This document shows, piece after piece, positions 14,691 through 23,205 of a stretch of 34,358 nt of DNA (position 1 is its first letter; each line of letters begins with the position of its first letter). Source of the stretch: Corallococcus llansteffanensis (lineage in GTDB: Bacteria; Myxococcota; Myxococcia; Myxococcales; Myxococcaceae). The DNA lies in assembly GCF_003612055.1 (NCBI RefSeq), contig NZ_RAWB01000030.1, positions 1-34,358 on the forward strand. The letters run 5' to 3'. The translations under genes were made by a program, and so were the position numbers. A model generated the notes under the pieces. That model saw nothing but the letters and a program-made list of their open reading frames with translations, did no database searches and was not told where the DNA came from.

Positions 14691-16097
14691 TCAGTTCTCA
14701 GCCAGGCTGAAGTGGGTCACGCGGCCATCCGGGATGATGCTCACCTTGTAGCGCCAGGTCGCGGTCCCGAACTTCACCAGGTACGTGTAGACGCGGTCAT
14801 CGCCCAGCACCTCGCGCTTCGCCAGGACGAGCGGCCCCGCCGGCCCCAGGTCCTGCACCAGGTCCTGGTAGTACGGCACAGCCTCCGGGAAGAACCAGCT
14901 CGGGAGGTACGCGAAACCCGCCGGATCCAGCGTCCCGTCCCGGATCTGTTCGAGCATCGCCGTGAACCGGGCCGTCATCGCCGGCTCCCGGTCGGGAACG
15001 GGCGCCAGGGGTGGCACCGCGAGCGCGGGGTTCACGATGGCCGCGATCCCGTCCACGAACGTCGTGGGGTTCGCGGTGTTGGAGTTGATCAACACCACGA
15101 TGGACAGCTCGTCTCCGAGGAAACGGGAGTAGGCGCAGACGAAGCCCTGCCAGCCACCGGTGTGCTGATGCAGCGGCTTGCCCGCGCGCTCCTGGATCAT
15201 CCAGCCAAAGCCATACGGATAGGAGGCCCCGCTGTTGAGCTTCACGGGGGTGAGGATCTGCTGCCAGCTCCCCCGGCCCAGGATGGCCCGCTGGTCCACG
15301 GCGGCGTCCCAGGCCAGCACGTCCTTCAAGGAGAAGTAGAGCGAACCGTCCGCGTTGCGATTCAACGACGGCGAAACCCACTCCTGGTTCTTCACCACGC
15401 CGTCGACCACGCTGTAGCCGGCCGCGCGGTTCGGGATGACGTCCTCCTCACTGATGCCTCGCGCGGACGTCATGTGCGCGGGCCGGAAGACCTGCGACCC
15501 CAGGACGTTGACGTAGGAGGTGCCCGCGACCTGGTTCACCAGGATGCCCAGCAGGACGTAGCCGGTGTTGCTGTAGTTCCAGCGCAGGCCGGCGGGGAAC
15601 TGAAGGGGTCGCTCATAGGCGATCTGCAGGTAGTCCGCGTCGGTGTAGTCCTTCCGGAGGTCGAGCACGTCGTAGATGTCGCCGACGCCGGAGGTGTGCG
15701 TCAGCAGGTGACGCACCGTGATGGGCCGCCACGTCGCGGGCGCGTCGGGGAAGTACTTCGTGATGCTGTCGGACAGGGCCACCCTGCCGGCCTCCACCTG
15801 GAGCATCACCGTCATCGCGGTGAACATCTTCCCCACGGAGCCGGACTGGAAGAGGGTGTCCGTCTCCACGGGGACCTGGTGCTCCAGGTTCGCGAAGCCA
15901 TACCCCTTCGACAGCACGACCCGCCCGTGACTCACGACACCCACGGCGAGACCGGGCACGCGCTGCCGTTTCTGCTCCGCGCGCACGAAGGCTTCAATCC
16001 GCTCGCGCAGCGAATCATGCGCGGCGGCGGGGCCCCCCAGGAGCAGGCCCACGAGAAGGACAGCCACGACTGCGATGGATTTCGACGGGTTGCGCAT
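14691..16097 (-). CDS. secreted serine hydrolase, beta-lactamase/class C fold
   Basis: 468 residues. The ATG at 16097 has GGGAG six bases upstream and starts a signal peptide (MRNPSKSIAVVAVLLVGLLL, cleavage near AAA-HD). The beta-lactamase fold shows Ser87-x-x-Lys90 (SVGK), the Tyr175-Ser-Asn177 motif (YSN) and a late HTGG replacing KTG. About 110 extra C-terminal residues form a lipocalin-like or beta tail (VSIIPDGRVTHFSLAEN). Such proteins are esterases, D-aminopeptidases or penicillin-binding-like enzymes more often than true beta-lactamases. It is probably periplasmic. Confidence 0.93.
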   Translation of the reverse strand: MRNPSKSIAVVAVLLVGLLLGGPAAAHDSLRERIEAFVRAEQKRQRVPGLAVGVVSHGRVVLSKGYGFANLEHQVPVETDTLFQSGSVGKMFTAMTVMLQVEAGRVALSDSITKYFPDAPATWRPITVRHLLTHTSGVGDIYDVLDLRKDYTDADYLQIAYERPLQFPAGLRWNYSNTGYVLLGILVNQVAGTSYVNVLGSQVFRPAHMTSARGISEEDVIPNRAAGYSVVDGVVKNQEWVSPSLNRNADGSLYFSLKDVLAWDAAVDQRAILGRGSWQQILTPVKLNSGASYPYGFGWMIQERAGKPLHQHTGGWQGFVCAYSRFLGDELSIVVLINSNTANPTTFVDGIAAIVNPALAVPPLAPVPDREPAMTARFTAMLEQIRDGTLDPAGFAYLPSWFFPEAVPYYQDLVQDLGPAGPLVLAKREVLGDDRVYTYLVKFGTATWRYKVSIIPDGRVTHFSLAEN

Positions 16098-16481
16098 AGG
16101 GGCTCCCTGCGCCCGGAAGAGGGCATCTCCAGGAGTCCCCGGCCGCGCAAACGATGCAGGAGCCTGGCAGCCGGTCATCATCGGGCACGGACCAGGTCGC
16201 GAGCGGATGCGCGCCCTGGTCATGCGGCTGAGTGCCGCGGGGCACGGTGCCTCCCATAGGACGTACCCTGAAGCTGGCTGAGCAGCCGGTGCATCAATGT
16301 TAGCGCCGCTGGCGTCAGTGAGGCACCTCGAAGCCCAGGGGTTTGCCTGGCACAAGGTGAAGCTGACGATCAAGTTGTGGTACGGCGACGGAGTCCGTTT
16401 TGAACTGCTGCCGGTACCTCGCCACATGTGGCGCAAACAAGGGCAGCGCCTGCTCATCACCCTCCCCGGCAGCAATACGAC
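16098..16481. other. 384-bp divergent intergenic region
   Basis: Promoter region between the serine hydrolase (minus) and the D-2-hydroxyacid dehydrogenase (plus). The plus strand has a 62-codon open frame at 16297-16485 (GFAWHKVKLTIKLWYGDG and onward), but its codon third positions are not GC-biased like real genes here and no ribosome binding site is seen. I find no repeat, tRNA or recognisable gene remnant. Confidence 0.4.
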
Positions 16482-17444
16482 ATGAAGAAGCTGCGCTGCG
16501 CCATCCTTGATGACTACCAGGACATCTCAACGAAGATCGCCGACTGGACACCCCTGCGCGAGCAAGTCGAGGTGGTGGTGTTCTGCGAGCATTTCTCCCA
16601 GCAGGAGGCGCTGGTCGCCGCGGTCGCTGATTGCGAGGTGATCGTGATCATGCGCGAGCGCACCCCTTTCCCGAAGGCGCTCTTCGCGAAGCTGCCACGG
16701 TTGAGGCTGCTGGTGACGACGGGGATGAGGAACGCGTCCATCGACGTCGCTGCGGCGGTCGCGCATGGCGTGACGGTGTGCGGAACGGCGAGCTCCTCCG
16801 AGCCCCCCGCGGAGTTGACCTGGGCGCTCCTGCTGGCGCTCGCCCGCGACGTGGTGGGGGAGAACGTCGCGTTTCGCCGCTCCGGTCCCTGGCAGAGCTC
16901 CGTGGGGTTCGACCTCCAGGGCAAGCGGCTGGGCCTGCTCGGACTCGGAAAGATTGGCAGCAAGGTCGCGAAGGTGGGGGCCGCGTTCGGAATGGACGTG
17001 GTCGCATGGAGCCCGAATCTCACCGACGCACGGGCATCCGAGGTGGGGGTGACCCGCGCCGCGTCGAAGGAGGCCCTCCTGGAGACGAGCGACTTCGTTT
17101 CCATCCACCTCGTTCTCGGAGAGCGCTCGCGGGGGGTTATCGGCCGTGCCGAGTTCGAGCGGATGCGGCCGACGGCCTTCCTGATCAACACTTCGCGCGC
17201 CCAGATTGTCGACCAGGCCGCACTGGTTGAAGCGCTGCAGCGCGGGATGATCGCGGGTGCGGCGGTGGACGTCTTCGAGGTCGAGCCGGTGCCGGAGGGG
17301 GACGTGCTGCGGACCCTCCCGACACTGCTGGCGACCCCGCACCTGGGGTACGTCTCCCGGAACAACTACGCCACCTACTTCCGAGAGGCCGTCGAGGACA
17401 TCCAGGCGTTCCTGGCTGGGGCACCCATTCGCAAGCTGAGCTGA
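16482..17444 (+). CDS. D-isomer-specific 2-hydroxyacid dehydrogenase
   Basis: 320 residues. The Rossmann motif GLGKIG (154-159) lies inside LGLLGLGKIGSKVAK. The catalytic triad of the family is present: Arg239 (NTSRAQIVD), Glu266 (DVFEVEP) and His287 (TPHLGYV). These enzymes use NAD(P)H to interconvert 2-keto acids and D-2-hydroxy acids (SerA, glyoxylate reductase and others). The C-terminus lacks an ACT domain, so it is not a full SerA. It is a single gene; the start at 16482 has no strong Shine-Dalgarno. Confidence 0.94.
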   Translation: MKKLRCAILDDYQDISTKIADWTPLREQVEVVVFCEHFSQQEALVAAVADCEVIVIMRERTPFPKALFAKLPRLRLLVTTGMRNASIDVAAAVAHGVTVCGTASSSEPPAELTWALLLALARDVVGENVAFRRSGPWQSSVGFDLQGKRLGLLGLGKIGSKVAKVGAAFGMDVVAWSPNLTDARASEVGVTRAASKEALLETSDFVSIHLVLGERSRGVIGRAEFERMRPTAFLINTSRAQIVDQAALVEALQRGMIAGAAVDVFEVEPVPEGDVLRTLPTLLATPHLGYVSRNNYATYFREAVEDIQAFLAGAPIRKLS

Positions 17445-17566
17445 ACCGTGATGCTCTGAAGCAGCCCCCCGGTGTTCCGGACTTCGCCGTGGCCCTGCAC
17501 ACCGTTGCCACCGCCGCGGCGGGGACGGTGCCGCAGCCGCGCAGACGATCGTTCTGGGGAACGGTC

Positions 17567-17693
17567 GCCAGTCCATGACGGCTACCAAACGTTCAATGAC
17601 ATTGCGCTCGTGATCGAACTCCTGGCCCAGGAGTTCAACAGACCCGACTGGACCTCACGGCTCTACATTGTTGGGGGATGCCGATCCGGTTGA
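17567..17693 (+). pseudogene. coding-like fragment before the acidic hypothetical gene
   Basis: The plus strand encodes HDGYQTFNDIALVIELLAQE followed by FNRPDWTSRLYIVGGCRSG and a TGA at 17691-17693. The sequence reads like a folded protein, but there is no convincing start codon in frame. Its stop overlaps an ATG of the next gene (TGATG), so it may be the end of a truncated gene once coupled to that gene. I do not recognise the family. Confidence 0.35.
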
Positions 17694-18229
17694 TGATCCG
17701 GCCCATGGGCTTCGAATACGTGATTGCCGGTCGACGTGCGCTCCCACCTCACGAGGCGCCGTGGGTCTACGAACTCGAACAAGCTTACGAAGAGGACGAC
17801 GAGGACGAGGAGCGGTTCGACGAAGGCTCGCTGGATGCCTGCGAGATCCTGCCCGAGAACAACGAGGAGTTCTTCGCCGCGGTCGAGCGCCTGGTGGGCT
17901 TCGTCCCCGCGGTCGTGATCACGATCGATCCTGCGGCGTGGGAGGCGAGTACCCTGGTCGCGGAGGTGCTGGCGGACGCGCTCGACGGCGTCATGTACTG
18001 CGACGGCTTGGTGAACGAGCACGGTCTGGAATACGTGCCAACGGAGGGCGCGCCAGCGGCGACCACCATCGACGAGCTGGAGGCGCGCATCTTCGCCTCC
18101 TACAAGGATCCCGAACCGTACTTCACCCGCCGGGCGGCGCGACAGGCTGCCAGACTGGCCGAAGCCAATGCGCGCGATCCGGTCGGAGCCGCGAAACGAG
18201 CCGCGGAAAGCGACTGGGGAGATGTCTGA
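17678..18229 (+). CDS. acidic hypothetical protein
   Basis: 183 residues from the first ATG; ATGs at 17693 (overlapping a TGA) and 17705 are equally possible starts. The protein is strongly acidic, with EEDDEDEERFDEGSL near residue 38. It has an alpha/beta look (VGFVPAVVITIDPAAWEASTLVAEVL) and a basic, Ala-rich end. There is no signal peptide or known motif. It lies just before the WGR/SUKH-like gene on the same strand, 190 bp apart, and may belong with it. Confidence 0.75.
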   Translation: MPIRLMIRPMGFEYVIAGRRALPPHEAPWVYELEQAYEEDDEDEERFDEGSLDACEILPENNEEFFAAVERLVGFVPAVVITIDPAAWEASTLVAEVLADALDGVMYCDGLVNEHGLEYVPTEGAPAATTIDELEARIFASYKDPEPYFTRRAARQAARLAEANARDPVGAAKRAAESDWGDV

Positions 18230-18419
18230 TCGAACGCGAGGCGTGCGCCGCCTGAGCGAGAGCCAGGGCACATGCTACCGTCCGCCTCCCATGGGCTCCT
18301 GAAGAGGAGCGGAGCGAAAATCGTCCACTCCGCTGATGACTTCGTGGTGGTCGCCCGCATTCGCGGGGCTGCTCAATCGCCGATATACCGCTCACGATTC
18401 CCGTGCGAAAAATCGCGCC

Positions 18420-19721
18420 ATGCCCAACTGGAAGCACCTGCAGAAGCTCAATGGCGGCGAGGACATCTGGTACTCGGATCCCCAGCTCTCGCTGAAAGAT
18501 GAGGTCTGGCTCTATTCGGCGGGCGGCGAGCTCCGGGTCTGGAGCGCGGGAACCCTCCACAAGCCGGAGCCCGGGGCGCTGAAGCTCACCACGCCCGTGA
18601 AGGAGCGGTTCACGCTCTTCAAGCCGCTGTCGCTCCTCTTCGTCGACGTGGAAGTCCGAGGAACCCAGGCGGTGGTCCGCCGCGGCACCATGAACGGCGC
18701 ATATCTCCTCTCGCTCGTGGAGGCGGCGGACGTCGAAGCGCTGGTGGCGCGCTACCGGACGCTCGGCTTCCGAGACGGCAACCCTTGGAACGCGACGAAG
18801 AAGCGCGTGACGCTCCGTGAGTACCGCAAGGGCCTATCGACCGGTTGGGCCATCTCCGTCGATGGGGACCGAACCATCGAGCAGTATCGCGACGAAACCG
18901 TCACCGCGAGCCACGAGGAAGCCATCAAGCGGGCGGAGAAGCGCATTCGCGACAGGGAGAAGCAGGGCTTCATCCTGCACACCGTCGATCTCCGGGATGC
19001 GAAATATCCCAATCCCGAACCGAAGGCTCCGAAGGGCTCCCCGAAGAAGTCCCCCGCGCCCAGGGGCCCCTCCTTCGCGAAGCCCCAGGACGCCTGCGCG
19101 GCCGTCGACACGGCCATCGCGATGCTGAAGGACCTCCACGAGCGCTTCCCCAAGGCGCACTTCGTCGCGGAGCAGTTGGATTTGAAGAAGGAGCCCCGGC
19201 GCATGGACTCCCTCGACCAGCAGCTGTCCCTCTTCAAGCGCGAATACAAACACCGCATCGGGAGCTGGAACGGAGCGAAGGCGCTCAAGCCGAGGAAGAG
19301 CGAGTCGAGCTGGGACTACTTCCTGCGCGTGTACGGCTCCATCACCTGGATGGTGGACAACACCGTCGACAACGGCCTGCCCACGTTCCTGTGCGGCAAC
19401 GTCACGGGCGGCGGCTGGAGTTGCTTGGAGATTTCCGACGACCTCTACGAAATCGACGGGCTCGTGGAGGCCACCGGGAACGAGGACCTGGAGAACCTCT
19501 TCGTGTTCCACGGTGGGTGGCATGTCGGCAGGTCCTTCGCCTTTGACCACCGCACGGAGTCCCCGACGGGTGAGCACGCCGTCGTTCCGTTTGACGAAAG
19601 CGTGCAAGGGCTTCCCAGGAAGACATCTCCCGCGCGCATCCAGCCCTTCGGCACGTGGCTTTACAAGCACGTGTCACGACTCACGGCCATCGCGGAGGAG
19701 AACCTGCGCGAAGGACTCTGA
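18420..19721 (+). CDS. protein with WGR-like and SUKH-like (SMI1/KNR4) regions
   Basis: 433 residues from the ATG at 18420; an upstream in-frame ATG at 18336 is less likely, as the extra residues look non-coding. Residues about 141-188 (GWAISVDGDRTIEQYRDET, then EEAIKRAEKRIRDREKQGF) resemble the second half of a WGR domain but lack the W-G-R triad. A Pro/Lys linker (195-220) follows. Residues about 300-430 resemble a SUKH/SMI1 fold (FLCGNVTGGGWSCLEI, LFVFHGGWHVGRSFAFD, AVVPFDES, FGTWLYKHVSRL). SUKH proteins often neutralise toxins or act in peptide regulation. The domain calls are weak; the gene itself is secure. Confidence 0.85.
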   Translation: MPNWKHLQKLNGGEDIWYSDPQLSLKDEVWLYSAGGELRVWSAGTLHKPEPGALKLTTPVKERFTLFKPLSLLFVDVEVRGTQAVVRRGTMNGAYLLSLVEAADVEALVARYRTLGFRDGNPWNATKKRVTLREYRKGLSTGWAISVDGDRTIEQYRDETVTASHEEAIKRAEKRIRDREKQGFILHTVDLRDAKYPNPEPKAPKGSPKKSPAPRGPSFAKPQDACAAVDTAIAMLKDLHERFPKAHFVAEQLDLKKEPRRMDSLDQQLSLFKREYKHRIGSWNGAKALKPRKSESSWDYFLRVYGSITWMVDNTVDNGLPTFLCGNVTGGGWSCLEISDDLYEIDGLVEATGNEDLENLFVFHGGWHVGRSFAFDHRTESPTGEHAVVPFDESVQGLPRKTSPARIQPFGTWLYKHVSRLTAIAEENLREGL

Positions 19722-19799
19722 GCCAGTCTTCCGGGAGCGCTCAGGCCAGGGAGAAGAGAGTCCCTCTCCGTCTTATGCTCTTCCCCAGTCAGGACAGGC

Positions 19800-19816
19800 C
19801 CGGGCCACCGGCCCGG
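19800..19816. terminator. GC hairpin between convergent genes
   Basis: CCGGGCC and GGCCCGG (7 bp) with loop ACC, lying in the 130-bp gap between two genes that converge here. The position suits a bidirectional terminator. No U-tract is visible. Confidence 0.45.
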
Positions 19817-19851
19817 CTGGCACCCGGCAATTTCCCAAGCGCGGCCGTGCA

Positions 19852-20430
19852 TCACCACCGTCGGCGAACGGTCGCCTTGGCGCCGGTCACCAGGCTCGCC
19901 GCAGGCACGTCGTCGACGACGACCGCCCCGGCCGCGATCACGGCGTCGCGCCCAATACTGACCCCGGGCATGATCGTCGCGCCCGCGCCGATCCACACGT
20001 TCTCCGCCACGTCGATGGGTGCGCCCGTGAGGTACAGCCGCCGCTCGCCCGGGTCGACCGGATGGCTGACTGTGATGAACGTGGCCTTCGGGCCGACCAT
20101 CACACCTTTGCCCAGCCGAATGCCGGCGTAGTCGAGGAACGTGCAGCCCTGATTGATGAACACACGCTCGGAAAGCTCCAGATGGAGGCCGTGGTCCGTG
20201 TAGAAGGGCGGATAGATCGTGACCCTTCCCGGGAGCGGTCGGCCCAGGATTTGCTCGAACAGCGCTGCCTTGCCCACCTCGTCCTCGAAAGGCAGGACGT
20301 TGAGGCGCGACGTAAGCGCGGTGACCCGCAGCACCCTCTGGCTCATCGCCGTGAACTCGGGGCTGAGAACCCTCTCCCCGATCGCTTGGGACTCAGGGCT
20401 GTGGATGCGCATGAGACGGTCAATGGGCAT
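19852..20430 (-). CDS. maltose/sugar O-acetyltransferase-like protein (left-handed beta helix)
   Basis: 192 residues from the ATG at 20430. An N-terminal helical Mac-like segment (SQRVLRVTALTSRLNVLPFED) is followed by hexapeptide repeats of the MAT/LacA type: LELSERVFINQGCTFLDYAG, IRLGKGVMVGPKATFITVSH (the active His is in this stretch), and PIDVAENVWIGAGATIMPGV, IGRDAVIAAGAVVVDDV. Trimeric enzymes of this family move acetyl groups from acetyl-CoA to sugars. An upstream in-frame ATG at 20481 is less likely. It is divergent from the NAD(P)-binding gene. Confidence 0.92.
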   Translation of the reverse strand: MPIDRLMRIHSPESQAIGERVLSPEFTAMSQRVLRVTALTSRLNVLPFEDEVGKAALFEQILGRPLPGRVTIYPPFYTDHGLHLELSERVFINQGCTFLDYAGIRLGKGVMVGPKATFITVSHPVDPGERRLYLTGAPIDVAENVWIGAGATIMPGVSIGRDAVIAAGAVVVDDVPAASLVTGAKATVRRRW

Positions 20431-20568
20431 TCCACGAGCTTCGCGTTCTCCCCACACGCACGTCCAGCAGTGCCTACCCACCCGGCTCCTCGCCCTGTTG
20501 ATGGTGCCACCCGCGAGAAAATCGGCGGCCGTCGGTCACGTTCTGGCGCGCTGTCCGGTCTCCTCGCC

Positions 20569-21207
20569 ATGACACTGCGACTCCTCGTGCTCGGTGCGAC
20601 TGGCAACACCGGAACCCAGGTCCTCGACCTCGCGCTCGCTCGCGGGCATCACGTGACGGCGTTCGTCCGCTCACCTCAGAAAATCACGCGACGTCACCCT
20701 GCGCTTGCCATCGTCCAGGGCGACCCGCTGAGTGTGGATCCTCTTGCCCAGGCGCTCCCCGGGCATGACGCCGTCCTCTCCGCCATCGGCCCCTCGGGAC
20801 GAGAGGCCTTCCGGCCGAGCACGCTGCTGACCGAATGCGCGGCCAGCACGGTGGCGGCGATGGAGCGGGCGTCCGTCCATCGCCTCATCATGGTCTCCGC
20901 GGCCCTGCTGTTCCCGGGAGGGGGCCTGCGCTTCGCCTTCTTCCGCCGACTCATCCGACACCACCTCCGGGACCTCGTCGCCGCCGAAACCGTGATTCGA
21001 GCCACGCCCTTCGACTGGACGCTCGCGCGGCCGCCACAGCTGATTTCGTCGCCGGAGGAGGCCTACCGCACCGAGCGCGAACGGCTCCCCACCGGCGCGG
21101 GGTCGATGTCGTTCCGAGCAGTGGCGGCGTTCCTCCTCGATTGCGCGGAGCAGGGCACCCATGCGCGAGAGGTCGTCGGTCTCGCCCGGCGGGAGCAGGC
21201 CGCGTGA
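20569..21207 (+). CDS. NAD(P)-binding oxidoreductase/epimerase-like protein
   Basis: 212 residues. It opens with the Rossmann motif LVLGATGNTGTQV (GxxGxxG) and then VTAFVRSPQKI, a pattern of NmrA/BVR-B-like atypical short-chain dehydrogenases. ALPGHDAVLSAIG and HRLIMVSAALLFPGGG are further family segments. A classical YxxxK is not visible. Members act as NAD(P)-dependent reductases or redox sensors. It is 43 bp before the first ECF sigma gene, and such oxidoreductases are frequent targets of ECF41-type sigmas. It probably starts the cluster that ends at 24505. Confidence 0.9.
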   Translation: MTLRLLVLGATGNTGTQVLDLALARGHHVTAFVRSPQKITRRHPALAIVQGDPLSVDPLAQALPGHDAVLSAIGPSGREAFRPSTLLTECAASTVAAMERASVHRLIMVSAALLFPGGGLRFAFFRRLIRHHLRDLVAAETVIRATPFDWTLARPPQLISSPEEAYRTERERLPTGAGSMSFRAVAAFLLDCAEQGTHAREVVGLARREQAA

Positions 21208-21250
21208 ATTCCCCGCCCCGCATCGCGCTCTGGGACGTTAGGCTCCGCTG

Positions 21251-22216
21251 ATGGCAAGTCGCTCGTCGCTGGCGCGCCGCCTGGAGGCCTTCGAGTCGTG
21301 CCGGCACGAGCTCGTCGCGCTGTCGTACCGCATGCTCGGTGACTTCGGCCGCGCCGAGGACATGGTCCAGGAGGCCTGGCTGCGCTGGCAGGCCCACGAG
21401 GGCGAAGTGGAGTCGTCGCGAGCCTTCCTCGTCACCGTCGTCACCCGCCTCTGCCTGAATGAGCTTGGCTCCGCCCGAGCGCGGCGGGAGGAGAGCCGCC
21501 CCGACCGGCTGCCCGAGCCGGTCGACCTCGATGATGGCGGCTTCACTCGCGTCGAGCGCTTGGAGCAGCTCTCCATGGCCTTCCTCGTCGCGCTCCAGCG
21601 CCTGACGCCGGCCGAGCGGGCCGTCCTGCTGCTCCACGACGTCTTCGATTTCGGCCATCAGGAAATCGCCGAGCTCGTCGGCAACAGCGCGGCGGCGTGC
21701 CGCAAGCTGCTCGAACGCGCGCGCCGGAGCCTGACGTCCGAGCGGCGAATGCAGTCCGCCTCGCGCGAGGAACACCGTCGTCTGCTCGAAGCCTTCCTGA
21801 AGGCAGCCTCGGGCGGTGACCTCCAGGGGGTGGTCCAGCTCCTCGCGGAGAACGCGGTCATGGTGACCGACGGCGGGGCCGAGGGGCGCCGCTTCGCGGG
21901 CCAGCGCAATCTCCCGCAACCCCTGGAGGGAGCCGCGCGCATCGCCGCGTTCATCGTCGCGACCACGCAGCGCACCGCGGGCGCCCTGCGGGTGGAAGAG
22001 CACCTGCTGAACGGGCAGCCCGCCGCCGTGTTCTGGAACGGCGAGCAGCCCTTCGCGGCGCTGTTGCTCGCGGTCGCTGATGGGAAGGTCCAGCGCGTGT
22101 ACTTCCACGCCGACCTGCATCGGCTGAGCCGTCTCGGTCGCCAGGCCGACACGCGCTTCGACCTGGCGCGGTTGTGGCTGTCACCATCAGCCCAAATCCC
22201 GACCCACAAAGAATAG
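21251..22216 (+). CDS. ECF sigma factor, SigJ/ECF41-like with SnoaL-like C-terminal domain
   Basis: 321 residues, about 120 longer than a minimal ECF sigma. Region 2 spans about 12-80 (LVALSYRMLGDFGRAEDMVQ, AWLRW), and region 4 about 105-160 (LTPAERAVLLLHDVFDFGHQ, EIAELVGNSAAACRKLLERA). A SnoaL-like domain follows, about 172-295. The linker motif typical of ECF41 (DGGGK) appears degenerate as DGGAEG (207-212), and the final NPDKL motif is absent. In ECF41 the fused domain replaces an anti-sigma factor. It is tightly followed (39 bp) by a second ECF gene. Confidence 0.93.
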   Translation: MASRSSLARRLEAFESCRHELVALSYRMLGDFGRAEDMVQEAWLRWQAHEGEVESSRAFLVTVVTRLCLNELGSARARREESRPDRLPEPVDLDDGGFTRVERLEQLSMAFLVALQRLTPAERAVLLLHDVFDFGHQEIAELVGNSAAACRKLLERARRSLTSERRMQSASREEHRRLLEAFLKAASGGDLQGVVQLLAENAVMVTDGGAEGRRFAGQRNLPQPLEGAARIAAFIVATTQRTAGALRVEEHLLNGQPAAVFWNGEQPFAALLLAVADGKVQRVYFHADLHRLSRLGRQADTRFDLARLWLSPSAQIPTHKE

Positions 22217-22255
22217 AGTCCGTATCCTTTCTCAAGGGTCGCGTGTCTTCCGGTC

Positions 22256-23194
22256 ATGAGCACTCAGACAGATGAGCAGCCAAGCGGCGCCATCCAGGCG
22301 TCCTGGCGCCGCTTTCTCGATACCTACGAGCCGCTCCGGCCAGACCTCTACCGGTATTGCCGGAATCTGACGCGCAGTCCCTGGGATGCCGAGGACATGG
22401 CCCAGGAGACGATTGCGCGGGCGTTCGCGAGTCTCGCCATCATGGCGGACCCGCCGCGCAACCCACGGGCATGGCTCTTTCGCGTGGCCTCCAACCTGTG
22501 GCTCAACCGGATGCGGCAGGCGCGAGAACTTCCGGTCGGCTTCTCCCCCGAGCTTCCGGAACCAGCGACGAGCGCGGAACCCCGGTCGACCCGTGAGGCG
22601 GCCGGAACGCTGCTCGGCCAGCTCTCACCCCAGGAACGCGCCGCGCTCGTGCTCAAGGATGCCTTCGGGCTGTCGCTGGAAGAGGTCGCCGAGGCGCTCT
22701 CCACCACGACTGGCGCCATCAAGGCAGCCCTGCACAGGGGACGTGGCAGGCTGCTGACGCCCGATCCGGACCGGGACGCCCCGGTGGCTCCCGCCGTCCT
22801 CGACGCTTTCTGCGATGCCTTCAACGCGCGGGACCTCGATCGCCTCACGGCGCTGCTCCTCGATACGGCGACGCTGGAGTACCCAGGGTTCAAGATCGAG
22901 TCCGGGGCCGGAGCGGTCCGGGCGGGCTCATTGCAGGGGACACTCTTCGGCTGTCCCGAAGGCGGATATGATCTCGTGGCGCCCCCGCGGTGTGAGCTCC
23001 GTGCGCACCGGGGCGAATCGATCTTCCTCTGGTGGTCGGGGGAGGAAGTGCATGCCGTCGTGCGGGTCGAGGTGGACGGCGACCGGATCACGCGGCTGCG
23101 CAACTATTATCATGCGCCAGAGGTGCTCTCCGAGGTCTGTCGCGAGCTCGACGTCCCCTTCCGCACCCACGGCTACCGCCCGGGTTCTGCCTGA
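22256..23194 (+). CDS. ECF sigma factor with SnoaL-like C-terminal domain
   Basis: 312 residues. Region 2 is about 22-92 (RPDLYRYCRNLTRSPWDAED, MAQETIARAFASL, NPRAWLFRVASNLWLNRMRQ). Region 4 is about 118-168 (LSPQERAALVLKDAFGLSLE, EVAEALSTTTGAIKAALHRG). A SnoaL/NTF2-like domain of about 130 residues ends the protein (FCDAFNARDLDRLTALL, VRVEVDGDRITRLRNYYH). The sequence differs clearly from the ECF just upstream, so they are distinct groups and not a recent duplication. It ends 11 bp before the hydrolase gene, so these two are co-transcribed. Confidence 0.93.
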   Translation: MSTQTDEQPSGAIQASWRRFLDTYEPLRPDLYRYCRNLTRSPWDAEDMAQETIARAFASLAIMADPPRNPRAWLFRVASNLWLNRMRQARELPVGFSPELPEPATSAEPRSTREAAGTLLGQLSPQERAALVLKDAFGLSLEEVAEALSTTTGAIKAALHRGRGRLLTPDPDRDAPVAPAVLDAFCDAFNARDLDRLTALLLDTATLEYPGFKIESGAGAVRAGSLQGTLFGCPEGGYDLVAPPRCELRAHRGESIFLWWSGEEVHAVVRVEVDGDRITRLRNYYHAPEVLSEVCRELDVPFRTHGYRPGSA

Positions 23195-23205
23195 AAGAAG
23201 CCGCC

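Noticed and set aside
14691-16097. True beta-lactamase (resistance) annotation
   Set aside because: The fold is right, but the HTGG in place of KTG and the long C-terminal tail fit the wider serine hydrolase group better.
13599-16259. 886-codon plus-strand open frame
   Set aside because: High GC leaves long open antisense frames. The composition (Arg/His/Gln/Gly-rich, no motif) and overlap with two motif-bearing genes on the other strand show it is not coding.
16297-16485. 62-codon plus-strand open frame before the dehydrogenase
   Set aside because: Third positions are not GC-biased, no ribosome binding site is visible and I recognise no family; left as intergenic.
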